A DNA stretch of 64,000 nucleotides from JACPUX01 sp964517465 (GTDB lineage: Bacteria > Pseudomonadota > Gammaproteobacteria > Burkholderiales > Casimicrobiaceae). The first letter of the stretch is position 1, and every line of letters begins with the position of its first letter. Of this stretch, positions 53,872 to 63,979 are shown one piece after another. The stretch is from positions 1-64,000 of the forward strand of contig CAZFEK010000024.1 in NCBI GenBank assembly GCA_964517465.1, read 5' to 3'. The translations under genes were made by a program, and so were the position numbers. Below the pieces are notes generated by a model. The model was not told the origin of the DNA. It worked only from the letters and a program-made list of their open reading frames with translations, and did not search any database.

Positions 53872-55893
53872 TCAGGGCTGGCTCATGGGGGGAAGCGGCG
53901 GCGAACCGTCCACCGGCAGGGCGAAGCGGAAATTGGCTCCGCGGCCGGCCTCGGCATCGGCCCAGACGCGCCCGCCATGGCGCTCCACCAGGCGCTTGAC
54001 GATGGCGAGCCCGACGCCGGTGCCGCGGAACTCCTGCTCCGGGTGCAGGCGCTGGAACATGCCGAAGAGCTTGTCGGCATGCAGCATATCGAAACCCACG
54101 CCGTTGTCGGAAACGCTGACGATCTCCTCGCCGTTGATCCGCGCTCCGGAAATGCGCACCACCGGGCCGGCCGAGGGCGCGGAGTATTTGAAAGCGTTGC
54201 CAATCAGGTTCTGAAGGATCTGGCGCAGCATGGTCGGGTCGCCCTGCACCACCGGGAGCTCGCCATACTCGACCCGGGTATCGGGCTGAGCATCGCGAAG
54301 CTCTTCCACGACGGCGCGCGCCAGCGCGGCCAGATCGACCTCGCTTTGATGCAGGGTTTCGCGTCCCAGCCGGGAGTATTCCAGGATGTCGTCGATCAAC
54401 TGCCCCATCTTCTGGGTGTTGCGCACGATGCGCTCGAACATCGCCGCCTCTTCGGCATCGAGATGCCCGGCAAGGCGCTCCTGCAGGAGTTGGGTAAAGC
54501 CGTTGATGGCGCGCAAGGGAGCCCGCAAGTCATGAGAAATCGAATAGGAATAGGCTTCCATTTCGCGCATCGCCGCTTCCAGTTCGGCCGTGCGCTGCGC
54601 GACTCGCGCTTCCAGCGATGCATTGAGGCTACGGATTTCTTCTTCGGCTTGCCGGCGTTCGGAAAGATCGACAAAAATCCAGACACTCGCTTCGGCCGAA
54701 GGGTTCAGGGGGTCGGAGGCCCGCCCGGTCACCTGCAACCAAATGGTGCTGCCGTCTTTGCGCCGGAAGCACTCCTCTTCGGTAAAGTTCTTGCCTTGCG
54801 ACAAGGCGGCATAAATTTTGGGGCCGCGCGCCAGGAAGTGGTCTTCATCGCGGTGGATGACCGCGGCGGACTGGCCCAGGAGTTCTCCCGGCTGGTAACC
54901 CAGCAGCGATTCGAAATGGCTGTTGCAGGCCACGAAATGGCGATCGCGAAACACCGCCAGGCCCACCACGACGTTATCCAGGATGAGCTGTTTTTCGGCC
55001 AGGAGGGCTTGCGTCTCTTCGTCGATGCGTCGCGCTTCGGTAACGTCGGTGAGCACGCAATGGGTGCGCTGAAAGGCCCCCGCGGCGTCGTAGCTGGCGC
55101 GTCCATTGACCACGATGCGGCGGGTGCCGCCCGCTTTGGGATGAATCAGGAACTCCGGCCCGTTGACGTAACCCCTCGCCTGCAGTACCGGAAACTCTTT
55201 GATCAAGGTGGGCAGCGAACTTTCGTCGAGGTATTCGGTGATGCTATGCCCCAGGACTTCATTGCGGTTGTACCCGAAAAGCGCTTCCCACGCCGGGTTG
55301 ACTTCGAGTATGTTGCCCGCCGCATCGAGCGATTGATAAGGCAGGGGCGCATTTTGGTACAGGCTGCGGAACAAGGCCTCGCGACGCTCCAGATCGCGGC
55401 GTGCTTCGGCGCGAAGCATTGCCGTTGCCGCCAGCGCCGCGAGCGCGCCTAGGTAGGGCCGGTACTCGGGGGCAATTTGATCGGCGCTGCGGGTGGAAAA
55501 GACGACCACGCCCACTGCCTTGCCGTCGACCAGTATGGGCTCGGCCAGCACCGCGCGTATCGGGCCCATCGCCGTCGGCGGCACCTGCAGCTCGGCGATT
55601 TGCTCGATACCCCAGTGCAAAGCCATGCCCTCGTGCAGCACCCCGGCGACCGGTTGCTCCGGTTGCAGCGATTCGACTGCCGCGACAAAAGCCGGGTCTA
55701 CTCCGGCATGTGCGGCAAGGCGCCCGGCACCGCGGTGATCGAAGAGGTAGACGCCGGCGCTGTCCACCTCTTCGTCCAGCGCGGTGACGAGGATCTTGTC
55801 CAGCGCCTCTTCGAGGGTCAGCACCCTCGCCAAGTCGAGCAGCAGGGTGCGGAGCCTGGTGAGGGGCGGGGGCAAAGATTGATCGGAGGTCAA
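53872..55893 (-). CDS. GAF-PAS sensor histidine kinase, soluble
   Basis: The 673-residue product has an N-terminal GAF domain (about 12-160, LTLEEALDKILVTALDEEVD, VLAEPILVDGKAVGVVVFST), two PAS domains (about 170-290 and 300-420), a coiled coil, a HisKA domain with YSISHDLRAPLRAINGF, and an HATPase domain with NLIGNAFKYS, VSDNGVGFDMLHA and RGTGVGLAIV. No membrane spans are present. I choose a TTG start at 55893 because GGAGGAA lies 5 bases ahead; upstream in-frame codons lack domain similarity. No response regulator is adjacent. Its kinase core is very like that of the membrane kinase at 28967. Confidence 0.9.
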   Translation of the reverse strand: MTSDQSLPPPLTRLRTLLLDLARVLTLEEALDKILVTALDEEVDSAGVYLFDHRGAGRLAAHAGVDPAFVAAVESLQPEQPVAGVLHEGMALHWGIEQIAELQVPPTAMGPIRAVLAEPILVDGKAVGVVVFSTRSADQIAPEYRPYLGALAALAATAMLRAEARRDLERREALFRSLYQNAPLPYQSLDAAGNILEVNPAWEALFGYNRNEVLGHSITEYLDESSLPTLIKEFPVLQARGYVNGPEFLIHPKAGGTRRIVVNGRASYDAAGAFQRTHCVLTDVTEARRIDEETQALLAEKQLILDNVVVGLAVFRDRHFVACNSHFESLLGYQPGELLGQSAAVIHRDEDHFLARGPKIYAALSQGKNFTEEECFRRKDGSTIWLQVTGRASDPLNPSAEASVWIFVDLSERRQAEEEIRSLNASLEARVAQRTAELEAAMREMEAYSYSISHDLRAPLRAINGFTQLLQERLAGHLDAEEAAMFERIVRNTQKMGQLIDDILEYSRLGRETLHQSEVDLAALARAVVEELRDAQPDTRVEYGELPVVQGDPTMLRQILQNLIGNAFKYSAPSAGPVVRISGARINGEEIVSVSDNGVGFDMLHADKLFGMFQRLHPEQEFRGTGVGLAIVKRLVERHGGRVWADAEAGRGANFRFALPVDGSPPLPPMSQP

Positions 55894-56168
55894 GCGCCTT
55901 CCTCCGCGAGGGTCGCTGAGGCCTCGATCCGAGGCCCTACTGGCTTGGGAACGGATCCAAGCGTCGATTCTTGGGGATTGGCAAGGCGGTTTTCCCCCGC
56001 GTTCCGAGCGGGCGAACTGCGAGGGGCCTCTCTCTTTGTTCGGATGAAGCCCTTTGCTACTGGTGTGCAATCGGGAGGCAAGGTCTTTGGCTCCGGCTCT
56101 GCCCGCTCAAGACGAGCGCTGGAGCGCAGTATAGCCCTTTTTCCGCGGCTCCCAAGCGTGAAGCAGCG

Positions 56169-56174
56169 TATAAT
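56169..56174 (+). promoter_or_regulatory. Candidate -10 box of purL
   Basis: TATAAT, a perfect -10 hexamer, 35 bases before the chosen purL ATG. The -35 region (around 56146) is poor. If used, transcription starts near 56181 and rules out the earlier ATG at 56176. Confidence 0.4.
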
Positions 56175-56208
56175 CATGCTTTGCATCTCGCCCTTCTTCT
56201 TCGCGCGC

Positions 56209-59200
56209 ATGCTGCTCACCTTGCCAGGGCGCAACGCCCTTTCTGCTTTCCGCATCGAAAAACTGCTCGCCTCGCTCCAGAACACCGCCATTTCCGGCCT
56301 GAGTGCAAGTTATTGTCATTTCGTCGAGACCACCCGCGAGCTCACTGCTGCCGAGCGGGCCACGCTCGATTCTTTGCTGGTGTATGGTCCGGCGGGAGTG
56401 AGTGCCGATCCGGCCGGAAGCCGTTTCTTGGTGGTGCCGCGACCGGGAACGATCTCACCTTGGTCGTCCAAGGCCACCGAAATCGCTCACAACTGCGGGC
56501 TTGAGGCGGTGCGGCGCATCGAGCGCGGCGTGCTTTATCTGGCGCGCGCGAGTGGCGATGCCGCACTCTCGATCGCTGACCAGAACCGCCTCCTTCCTCT
56601 GATTCACGATCGCATGACCGAGGTCGTGCTGCCGCGCCTCGAAGATGCTGCTTTGCTCTTTCGGCACTTCAGCCCGAAACCCTTGGCGATGATTCCGGTT
56701 CTGGCCCAAGGACGGGGCGCTTTGGAGGCCGCCAACAACGCCATGGGTTTGGCGCTTTCCGAAGACGAGATCGATTATCTGGTCGAGGCCTTCGGGCGCG
56801 AGGGGCGAGACCCCAGCGACGTCGAGTTGATGATGTTCGCCCAGGCCAATTCCGAGCACTGCCGGCACAAAATCTTCAATGCCCGGTGGGTAATCGACGG
56901 CGAGGAGAAATCCGAGTCGCTTTTCGGCATGATTCGGCACACCCACGCCACTCATCCGCAAGGCACGGTAGTGGCCTATTCCGACAACGCCGCAATCATG
57001 GCAGGCGGAGCCGCGCAGCGTTTCCATCCCGATGCCAGCGGCCGCTATGTGCGCCACGAAGCGCTTACCCACATTCTGATGAAAGTGGAGACGCACAACC
57101 ACCCCACCGCCATTTCGCCTTTCCCGGGTGCGGCCACCGGCGCGGGCGGAGAAATTCGCGACGAAGGCGCCACCGGAAGGGGGGCCAAACCCAAAGCAGG
57201 GCTGACCGGATTCACGGTTTCCAATTTGCGCATACCCGAGTTCCCCCAGCCCTGGGAGGCGCCCTACGGCAAGCCCGAGCGCATCGCCTCGGCGCTGGAG
57301 ATCATGCTGGAGGGGCCGATCGGCGGAGCCTCATTCAACAACGAATTCGGGCGGCCCAACCTCGGCGGCTATTTCCGCAGCTTCGAACTGGAGGTGGACG
57401 GCAAGGTGCGCGGCTACCACAAGCCGATCATGATTGCCGGCGGCTTGGGGGCCATTGCGGACGCGCATGCGCTCAAGAAGCCCCTGCCCGAAGGCGCGCT
57501 GATCCTGCAACTGGGAGGGCCGGGCATGCTGATCGGCATGGGCGGCGGGGCGGCGTCCTCGATGGCCACGGGGGTCAACGCCGCAGACCTCGATTTCGAT
57601 TCGGTGCAGCGCGGCAATGCGGAAATTCAGCGCCGCGCGCAGGAAGTAATCGATCGCTGCTGGCAATTGGGCGAAGCCAATCCCATTTTGTCGATTCATG
57701 ACGTGGGCGCGGGCGGTTTGTCCAATGCGCTGCCCGAGTTGGCGCATGGTGGCGGCCGGGGTGCGCTGCTGGAGTTGCGCGAAGTGCCCAGCGAAGAGCC
57801 GGGCATGTCGCCCAAAGAATTGTGGTGCAACGAGGCGCAGGAGCGTTATGTGCTCGCCATCGGCGCTGAAGATTTGCCTCGTTTCCGGGCGATTTGTTTG
57901 CGCGAGCGCTGTCCTTTCGCGGTGCTGGGGAGGGCGACTTCCGATGGCCGCCTCAAGGTCGCCGATCGCCACTTCGGCAATGCGCCGGTGGACATGAACC
58001 TCGAAACCCTGCTGGGCAAACCACCGCGGATGGTGCGCGAAGTTGCCAGCCGACCCGCGGCGGGGGGGATTTTCACGGCTTCGGATATCGACCTTGCCGA
58101 GGCCGTTCACCGCGTGCTGGTTTTGCCTGCGGTGGCGGACAAAACCTTTCTCATCAGCATCGGCGATCGCACCGTCGGGGGCCTGTGCGCACGCGATCAA
58201 TTCGTCGGCCCTTGGCAAGTGCCCGTGGCCGATGTCGCCGTGACTTTGGCCGATTTCGAAGGCTATGCCGGCGAAGCGATGGCCATGGGCGAGCGCACGC
58301 CGCTGGCGATCTTGAACGCTCCGGCTTCGGGGCGCATGGCGGTGGGCGAAGCGGTGACCAATATCGCCGCCGCGCCGATTGCCGACCTCTCCGAGATCAA
58401 GCTCTCGGCCAACTGGATGGCCGCCGCGGGCGAGGCCGGCGAAGACGCCGCGCTCTTTGCGACGGTGCATGCGGTGGCCAAAGAACTCTGCCCCGCCCTG
58501 GGGCTGTCTATACCGGTCGGCAAGGACTCGATGTCCATGCGCACGACCTGGCGCGACAGTGAAGCCGACAAAGCGGTGGTCGCTCCGGTGTCTTTGATCG
58601 TATCGGCCTTCGCTCGGGTCAGCGACGCCCGGCGCGTTTCGACGCCCCAGCTCGACCTTGCCGCCGATGGCAGCGTGCTGGTCTTGGTCGATTTGGGGCG
58701 CGGCAAAAACCGCTTGGGCGGCTCGGCGCTGGCGCAGGTGTTTGGCGCGATCGGCAGCGATGCGCCGGACCTTGACCAACCCGAAGATCTGCGCCGCTTC
58801 TTTGCCGGCGTGCAAACCTTGCGCCGCGACGGGTTTTTGCTGGCCTATCATGATCGCTCCGATGGCGGACTGCTGGTCGCGCTCCTCGAAATGGCTTTTG
58901 CTTCCCGCTGCGGTCTGCTCATCGACACCAGCGGTTTGGGCGCAGCTTTGCCAGCGCTCTTCAACGAGGAGTTGGGCGCCGTGCTGCAAGTGCCGCGGCG
59001 CGAATTGGAGGCGGTGGCGCAGGCACTCGATGGCCTGGCTTGGAAAGTGGTCGGCCTGGCCGTGGCAGGCGAGCGCATCACCCTGCGGCATGAAGGACAA
59101 ACCGTGTTCGAGGCTTCGCGCGTCGATCTGCACCGGCGCTGGTCCGCCACGACCTATCAAATGCAGCGCCGGCGCGACAACCCGGCTGCGGCGCAAGAAG

Positions 59201-60066
59201 AATATGACCGCATCCTCGATCGCGATGACGGGGGCCTCGCGCCGCTGCTGAGCTTCGATCCGGCGGAAGACATTGCGGCGCCCTATCTCAACTTGGCCCG
59301 TCCCAAAGTGGCCATCGTGCGCGAGCAGGGCGTCAACAGCCACGTCGAATTGGCGGCGGCATTCGATCGGGCGGGGTTCGCCGCATTTGATGTCCACATG
59401 AGCGACATCATCGCCGGGCGTATCGACCTCCAGGAGTTCTCCGGGCTGGCCGCGGGCGGCGGGTTTTCCTATGGCGACGTGCTGGGCGCGGGTGAGGGCT
59501 GGGCCAAGTCGATCCGCTACAACGCGAGGGCCAGGGAGGTGTTTGGAGCGTTTTTTGCCCGCGCGGACAGCTTTGCTATCGGCATCTGCAACGGCTGCCA
59601 GATGATGAGCAATTTGCACGAGCTTATCCCTGGCGCGGAGCATTGGCCCCATTTCGTGCGCAATAAGTCGGAGCAGTTCGAAGCCCGCTTTGTGCTTTTG
59701 GAAGTTCGCGACTCGCCCTCGATCTTCTTTTCCGGCATGGCGGGCAGCCGCATTCCCGTGGCCACGGCCCATGGCGAGGGCTACGCCGAATACCGGGATG
59801 ACGCGCAGCGCGTCGCGGCGGCTTCTTTGGCGACCCTGGCTTTTGTCGATCATCGGGGTCGGCCCACGGAAACCTACCCGTATAACCCCAACGGTTCTTG
59901 GGGCGGCTTGACCGGATTCACCACCGCCGACGGCCGATTCAACATTCTCATGCCTCACCCCGAGCGGGTCTTCCGCAGCGTGCAGATGTCTTGGCGTTTG
60001 GCCACCTGGGGCGAGGACTCGCCCTGGATGCGCATGTTCCGCAACGCGCGCAAGTGGTTAGGGTAG
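56209..60066 (+). CDS. purL: Phosphoribosylformylglycinamidine synthase
   Basis: Large single-chain FGAM synthetase of purine biosynthesis, using glutamine and ATP. The 1285 residues match the proteobacterial form (about 1295). An N-terminal PurS-like region is followed by the synthetase halves (MFAQANSEHCRHKIFNARWV, KVETHNHPTAISPFPGAATG, GGPGMLIGMGGGAASSM) and a C-terminal glutaminase with nucleophile Cys in GICNGCQMM and the closing PHPERVF. I choose the ATG at 56209 (MLLTLPGRNALSAF) because family members start at this point; an ATG at 56176 is also in frame. Neither has a strong ribosome site. Confidence 0.96.
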   Translation: MLLTLPGRNALSAFRIEKLLASLQNTAISGLSASYCHFVETTRELTAAERATLDSLLVYGPAGVSADPAGSRFLVVPRPGTISPWSSKATEIAHNCGLEAVRRIERGVLYLARASGDAALSIADQNRLLPLIHDRMTEVVLPRLEDAALLFRHFSPKPLAMIPVLAQGRGALEAANNAMGLALSEDEIDYLVEAFGREGRDPSDVELMMFAQANSEHCRHKIFNARWVIDGEEKSESLFGMIRHTHATHPQGTVVAYSDNAAIMAGGAAQRFHPDASGRYVRHEALTHILMKVETHNHPTAISPFPGAATGAGGEIRDEGATGRGAKPKAGLTGFTVSNLRIPEFPQPWEAPYGKPERIASALEIMLEGPIGGASFNNEFGRPNLGGYFRSFELEVDGKVRGYHKPIMIAGGLGAIADAHALKKPLPEGALILQLGGPGMLIGMGGGAASSMATGVNAADLDFDSVQRGNAEIQRRAQEVIDRCWQLGEANPILSIHDVGAGGLSNALPELAHGGGRGALLELREVPSEEPGMSPKELWCNEAQERYVLAIGAEDLPRFRAICLRERCPFAVLGRATSDGRLKVADRHFGNAPVDMNLETLLGKPPRMVREVASRPAAGGIFTASDIDLAEAVHRVLVLPAVADKTFLISIGDRTVGGLCARDQFVGPWQVPVADVAVTLADFEGYAGEAMAMGERTPLAILNAPASGRMAVGEAVTNIAAAPIADLSEIKLSANWMAAAGEAGEDAALFATVHAVAKELCPALGLSIPVGKDSMSMRTTWRDSEADKAVVAPVSLIVSAFARVSDARRVSTPQLDLAADGSVLVLVDLGRGKNRLGGSALAQVFGAIGSDAPDLDQPEDLRRFFAGVQTLRRDGFLLAYHDRSDGGLLVALLEMAFASRCGLLIDTSGLGAALPALFNEELGAVLQVPRRELEAVAQALDGLAWKVVGLAVAGERITLRHEGQTVFEASRVDLHRRWSATTYQMQRRRDNPAAAQEEYDRILDRDDGGLAPLLSFDPAEDIAAPYLNLARPKVAIVREQGVNSHVELAAAFDRAGFAAFDVHMSDIIAGRIDLQEFSGLAAGGGFSYGDVLGAGEGWAKSIRYNARAREVFGAFFARADSFAIGICNGCQMMSNLHELIPGAEHWPHFVRNKSEQFEARFVLLEVRDSPSIFFSGMAGSRIPVATAHGEGYAEYRDDAQRVAAASLATLAFVDHRGRPTETYPYNPNGSWGGLTGFTTADGRFNILMPHPERVFRSVQMSWRLATWGEDSPWMRMFRNARKWLG

Positions 60067-60171
60067 CGAGATCAACAGAAGTCCAAATGGGACGACGACC
60101 GGGTCAGAGAGAACCTTGGTCGTTCCCGCAAACGTGTATCCACGACGGGTGAACCCACGCCCATGCAGGAG

Positions 60172-60340
60172 TGTAGGAGCGGCCTTGGCCGCGACTGGGC
60201 ATTCGCGCCGTAGGTAACGCTGCCATCGCGGGCGAGATCGCTCCTACAAAAAACCTTGGCCTGGGCGGCAGGAGCGGCCATGGCTGCGAATGTATGGTCA
60301 ATACCCCGAGCGCCGCAATCGCCGGCAAATCCGCTCCTAC
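60172..60340. repeat. REP-like cluster, two inverted pairs
   Basis: GTAGGAGCGGCCTTGGCCGC at 60173 is followed by its inverted partner ending CGCTCCTAC at 60247. A second, more diverged pair runs from GCAGGAGCGGCCATGGCTGC (60268) to CCGCTCCTAC (60340). Each pair could form a long hairpin. The units match the array after pbpC. The rest of the 454-base gap between purL and the lipoprotein gene holds no recognised gene. Confidence 0.8.
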
Positions 60341-60520
60341 TTTGCCCGATCGAGAGGCTGCTTCGGCGATTTCCTGGCCCATCCGGGCGGGGCTTCGGGC
60401 TCGCGCCGCTGATCCGCCGCGGGTGACGCCGTGTCGGTTGCGATGGGGGCACGCGGCACTTCGGGATTCGCCCATGGTCTCATGTTAGACTCATAACAAA
60501 CGACATGGTTGGGGGATTCG

Positions 60521-61090
60521 ATGAGCCGGTTTTGGGCGATGCTTCCCGTGTTCGCTGCGGCGCTGGTTGCCGGTTGCGCCCAGCTATTGCCCAAACAGGA
60601 GTTGTCGATGCCCGCCTCTTGGGGCAGTTTTGAAGACGCGCTGCGCAACTTCGAGCGCATCGAACCGGGGCGAACTTCGGTCGCCGAACTGAAGGAGTTG
60701 GGCGTGGATCCGTATACCAAGCCCAACATCGCCATCCTCAACTACTCGGATTTGGTGCGCCGGTTCGTTCCTCCCGGCAGCGACGGCCTCAAGGCGCTCG
60801 ACCCGGGCGTGCGCGAGTGCTTGGAAGCCCTGCAAGCCTGCCGTGCCTACGAGATCGCCTTGAGAGACATTCGGCGGGTGAGAAGCGGAGACTTCTTCAA
60901 AGATTTTCTCAACTTCCATCGCGTGACCACGATCAGCGGATGGCAATTCACCGGCACCGTGGTGATCAAGGGCCAAGTGGTGGTGCATAAGGTCTGGAGC
61001 GGTCAACCCGCAATTCACGAAATCGAGGAAGCAAAGAATCCCCTCGGCCCCTTCCAGGGCTGGGGCGAGTCGAATCCAATCCGATTCTAA
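60521..61090 (+). CDS. Putative lipoprotein
   Basis: Predicted lipoprotein of 189 residues; function unknown. The signal peptide ends in a lipobox (AALVAGC, with the cysteine near residue 19). The rest contains RNFERIEPGRTSVAELKELG, a SmpA/BamE-like opening in which a small domain begins PGxTxxELxxLG, and later FHRVTTISGWQFTGTVVIKG. GGGGGA lies 5 bases before the ATG at 60521. The membrane-TPR gene follows 12 bases downstream, so the two are probably co-transcribed. Confidence 0.75.
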   Translation: MSRFWAMLPVFAAALVAGCAQLLPKQELSMPASWGSFEDALRNFERIEPGRTSVAELKELGVDPYTKPNIAILNYSDLVRRFVPPGSDGLKALDPGVRECLEALQACRAYEIALRDIRRVRSGDFFKDFLNFHRVTTISGWQFTGTVVIKGQVVVHKVWSGQPAIHEIEEAKNPLGPFQGWGESNPIRF

Positions 61091-61102
61091 GGGGGCGCCA
61101 AG

Positions 61103-62398
61103 ATGCAGGGAGATCGGCACATGCATGCGGTCGATGCAAGTTTCCGGGTGTACGAAGACACCTCGGACATCATTCCTTTCTGGCATCGCATGCCCAAGTT
61201 CTTCGCCTATCCGCTGGGTTGGGTTTCAATGCTCCTGATCGGCGTGGCCATGGTGCTGGCCTTTCTTGTGCAATACGTCGGCTTTGGGTGGTTTTTGCTC
61301 ACCCTCGTTTCGGTGGCCTACGTGCGCTACGGCTATCTCATCTTGGAGCATACCGCGCGAGGCAATCTCACGCCGGACGGTTTGTTTTCGGGTTTCGGGG
61401 AAAGCGAACATCCTTCCCGGCCCTACAAACAGTGGGCCATCATGGCCCTGATCGGCCTCGTCAGCACCCTGGCCGGCAATTGGTTGGGATGGGTGATGGG
61501 CTTTTTTTGCTACGTCATCCTCATGGGGCTGCTGCCCGCCAGCATGATGTCGCTGGGCGTGAACGGCAGCTTGCGCGAGTCGATCGATCCGCGCGTGTTA
61601 TGGTTCATCGTCAGCCAGCTCGGCGGTGCCTACCTCGTGCTCGGGTTCTTCTTGCTCATGCTCTCGGGCTCCTCTTGGGCGGCTTTCGCATTGCTCGTCG
61701 CCTGGGTGCCCGGCTCCCTGGCAATGCCCGTCTGGTTCGGACTCGAGGCCTATTTCGGCCTGGTGATGTTTAATCTCATGGGTTACGTTTTGTATCAGTA
61801 CCATGATCGTTTGGGTCTGGACATCGTGCAGCCCGGCCAGAAGAAGGAGCCCACCGAAGACGAAAAAATTGCGGTGGCGATCGAAGAAAGCCGCATTTCC
61901 GACGCCGTGGGTATCGCCTACGAAGCCCAGCGAACCAGACCAGACGATCTGGATGCCATCGAACGCTATTGCAAACTGCTTTTTCTGGCCAAGCAGCCGG
62001 AAAAGGCGCTCACCCAAGCGCAGCGCCTCATCCCCTTGCTGCTTGCCAAACAGCGCGGGCTGCGGGCGCTGGAGATCTTTCAGAGCGCCAAAGAGGCCAG
62101 CGCCGAATTCCGCATGGTGCGCGCCGCCGACCAGTTGGCTTTGGCTAGAGCCGCTGCGGTCGAGCGCAACGACCGCCTGGTGATGAAACTTTTGCTGCAA
62201 TTCGACCGGCACTACGCCGGTGCCGCCGAAGTGCCCACCGCGTGGCTGATGCAAGCCAGAATCATGAGCGAGCGTTTGAAACAGGATGAAGCCGCCATGC
62301 AGCTGCTGCGCCTTTTGCGGGGCAAGTATCCGAAGTCGCCCGAAGCGGAAGAGGCCAAGCGGCTTTATACCGCGCTGAAGAACATCCACCAGATGTAA
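61103..62398 (+). CDS. Multi-pass membrane protein with C-terminal TPR
   Basis: The 431-residue product, function unknown, has about six membrane helices in residues 35-235 (WVSMLLIGVAMVLAFLVQYV, FFLLMLSGSSWAAFALLVAW). The N-terminal half resembles DUF4013-like membrane proteins. A soluble C-terminal part follows (about 250-431) with helical TPR-like repeats (YCKLLFLAKQPEKALTQAQR, LLRLLRGKYPKSPEAEEAKR). GGGGG precedes the ATG. It pairs with the lipoprotein upstream and faces the rhomboid gene tail to tail. Confidence 0.75.
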   Translation: MQGDRHMHAVDASFRVYEDTSDIIPFWHRMPKFFAYPLGWVSMLLIGVAMVLAFLVQYVGFGWFLLTLVSVAYVRYGYLILEHTARGNLTPDGLFSGFGESEHPSRPYKQWAIMALIGLVSTLAGNWLGWVMGFFCYVILMGLLPASMMSLGVNGSLRESIDPRVLWFIVSQLGGAYLVLGFFLLMLSGSSWAAFALLVAWVPGSLAMPVWFGLEAYFGLVMFNLMGYVLYQYHDRLGLDIVQPGQKKEPTEDEKIAVAIEESRISDAVGIAYEAQRTRPDDLDAIERYCKLLFLAKQPEKALTQAQRLIPLLLAKQRGLRALEIFQSAKEASAEFRMVRAADQLALARAAAVERNDRLVMKLLLQFDRHYAGAAEVPTAWLMQARIMSERLKQDEAAMQLLRLLRGKYPKSPEAEEAKRLYTALKNIHQM

Positions 62399-62488
62399 GC
62401 GGGCGCCGGAGTGGATTTGCCTGCCGGCCCAGGCGCGATTTCTCTCCTGGGGTGCCGTGGCGCAAGGGACTCGTGCTTGCGCCTTGGC

Positions 62489-63979
62489 TCAGCTCGAAAC
62501 CCCGGACCACTGCCGCGCCAGACCCGCCTCGGCGCTGCCCTGGAAACGGCCTTCCAACTCCGCGCGCCAGCGCTTGGCCGCTTCACCATTGCCGGCGCGT
62601 TCCAGAGCGCGCGCCAGCAGCAACAAAAGCGCCGGCGTCTCGGGGGCGGGGTCACGGCGCTTGAGCAGCGCGCCGACGATACGTTCCGCGTCCGCCAGAA
62701 ACCCGTCTTCGCAAAAGCGCCGCGCCAAGTGTTGCCATTGCGCCAAAGAGAGCCGGGCCGAGGGCCTGGCCAACTGGAAATATTCGAGATAGGTCTGATG
62801 CACCAGGGCGGCGGTAGGCGCATCCGGTCCGGTCAAATCGAGGATGCGGGCGGCGGCCTGATGATAGGCCTCACTTTCCGGCCGATGGCGCGCGGTGCGA
62901 TAGGCCAGGCCCATCACCTCCCGGTCGTCGGCGTGTTCGCGCAACATCGCTTCGTAAACCGCCAGTGCGCGGTCGAAATCGAGCTTGAGGCTGTGCCCCC
63001 GAGCCTGCTGCAAGCGCGCGAGGCGGCGCTCCTTTTCTCTTTCGGGGGCATACACTTCCTCGTGGTAGTCGTCGATGGCATGCACGCGCCGCCAGCGGAA
63101 AACAGCCGCCAACAGCGCGCCGGCGAGTAGCCCGCCGATGTGCGCATGGTAGGCGACACGCCCGCCCGAATAGACCAATTGAAAGATCTCGTTGGCCAGC
63201 CAGACCGGCAGCATCAGCAGTGCAGGCATGCGCCGCACATCGAAGTAGAAAATGAGCGAGACAAAGAAATCGATGCGACGCCAGCCGAAGAGCACGGCGT
63301 ACAGCCCCATGACCCCGGATACCGCGCCCGAAGCACCCAGCAGACCCACCGAACTACCCTGGTGGAAAAGCCAATAAAACCCCACCGCACCCAAACCCGT
63401 AAGCAGATAGAAGGGGAGAAACAGTTTGCGGCCCAGCACTTCTTCGACGATATATGCCGTCATCGCCAGCACCAGCATGTTGCCGATGAGATGGCCCCAG
63501 CTGCCGTGCAGGAACATGTGGGTGAATGCGGTCCAGAGGCTGGGCGAATTGGGCTTGAACAAGAAGCGTTCGGTGAACAACTGCGCCGACAAGCCGTCCA
63601 GTTTCGCGCGCTCGGTCCACCAAAGGGCGAAATCCGCGTGTTCCGGGCGAACGATTTCTTTGGCTCGCAGGGCGCGCATGAAAGCTTCATCTCGCTCCAT
63701 GGCGTGGTTGGCAAACCATTGCCACCGGGTTTCGGCGCTGGCTCGCTGAATGCGCCGCGCTTCGCGGTGGCGTTCCTGCGCGGTGAGGTATTGGGCATAG
63801 AGCGGCAGTTCGATGCGCCCAAGCTGGGAACTCGAATAGAACTTCTGGTGTTGATCGACGGTGGCCTCGTCGCGCGCTTGCAGCCCGGCGAAGACCAGCA
63901 GATTGGCGAGGATGATGAAGATCGTCGCCCAAGGCGGACGACGCCAATCGGGCTTCTTCAAAAAAGGAATGAGCAGCAT
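62489..63979 (-). CDS. Rhomboid intramembrane serine protease with C-terminal TPR
   Basis: The 496-residue product is a large rhomboid. An N-terminal helix (about 20-35) is followed by a soluble loop of about 110 residues, then the core: HMFLHGSWGHLIGNMLVLA (L1/TM2 with the conserved His and Asn), GASGAVSGVMG with the catalytic Ser in GASG, and HAHIGGLLAGALL with the catalytic His. A soluble TPR-like tail (about 325-496) follows. The extended first loop and the tail are unusual compared with GlpG (276 residues). The start lies 21 bases from the window edge, so its promoter is not visible. Substrates are unknown. Confidence 0.9.
   Translation of the reverse strand: MLLIPFLKKPDWRRPPWATIFIILANLLVFAGLQARDEATVDQHQKFYSSSQLGRIELPLYAQYLTAQERHREARRIQRASAETRWQWFANHAMERDEAFMRALRAKEIVRPEHADFALWWTERAKLDGLSAQLFTERFLFKPNSPSLWTAFTHMFLHGSWGHLIGNMLVLAMTAYIVEEVLGRKLFLPFYLLTGLGAVGFYWLFHQGSSVGLLGASGAVSGVMGLYAVLFGWRRIDFFVSLIFYFDVRRMPALLMLPVWLANEIFQLVYSGGRVAYHAHIGGLLAGALLAAVFRWRRVHAIDDYHEEVYAPEREKERRLARLQQARGHSLKLDFDRALAVYEAMLREHADDREVMGLAYRTARHRPESEAYHQAAARILDLTGPDAPTAALVHQTYLEYFQLARPSARLSLAQWQHLARRFCEDGFLADAERIVGALLKRRDPAPETPALLLLLARALERAGNGEAAKRWRAELEGRFQGSAEAGLARQWSGVSS

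Noticed and set aside
57331..59958. Minus-strand frame of 875 codons antisense to purL
   Set aside because: Shadow frame; the plus-strand protein is unmistakably PurL.
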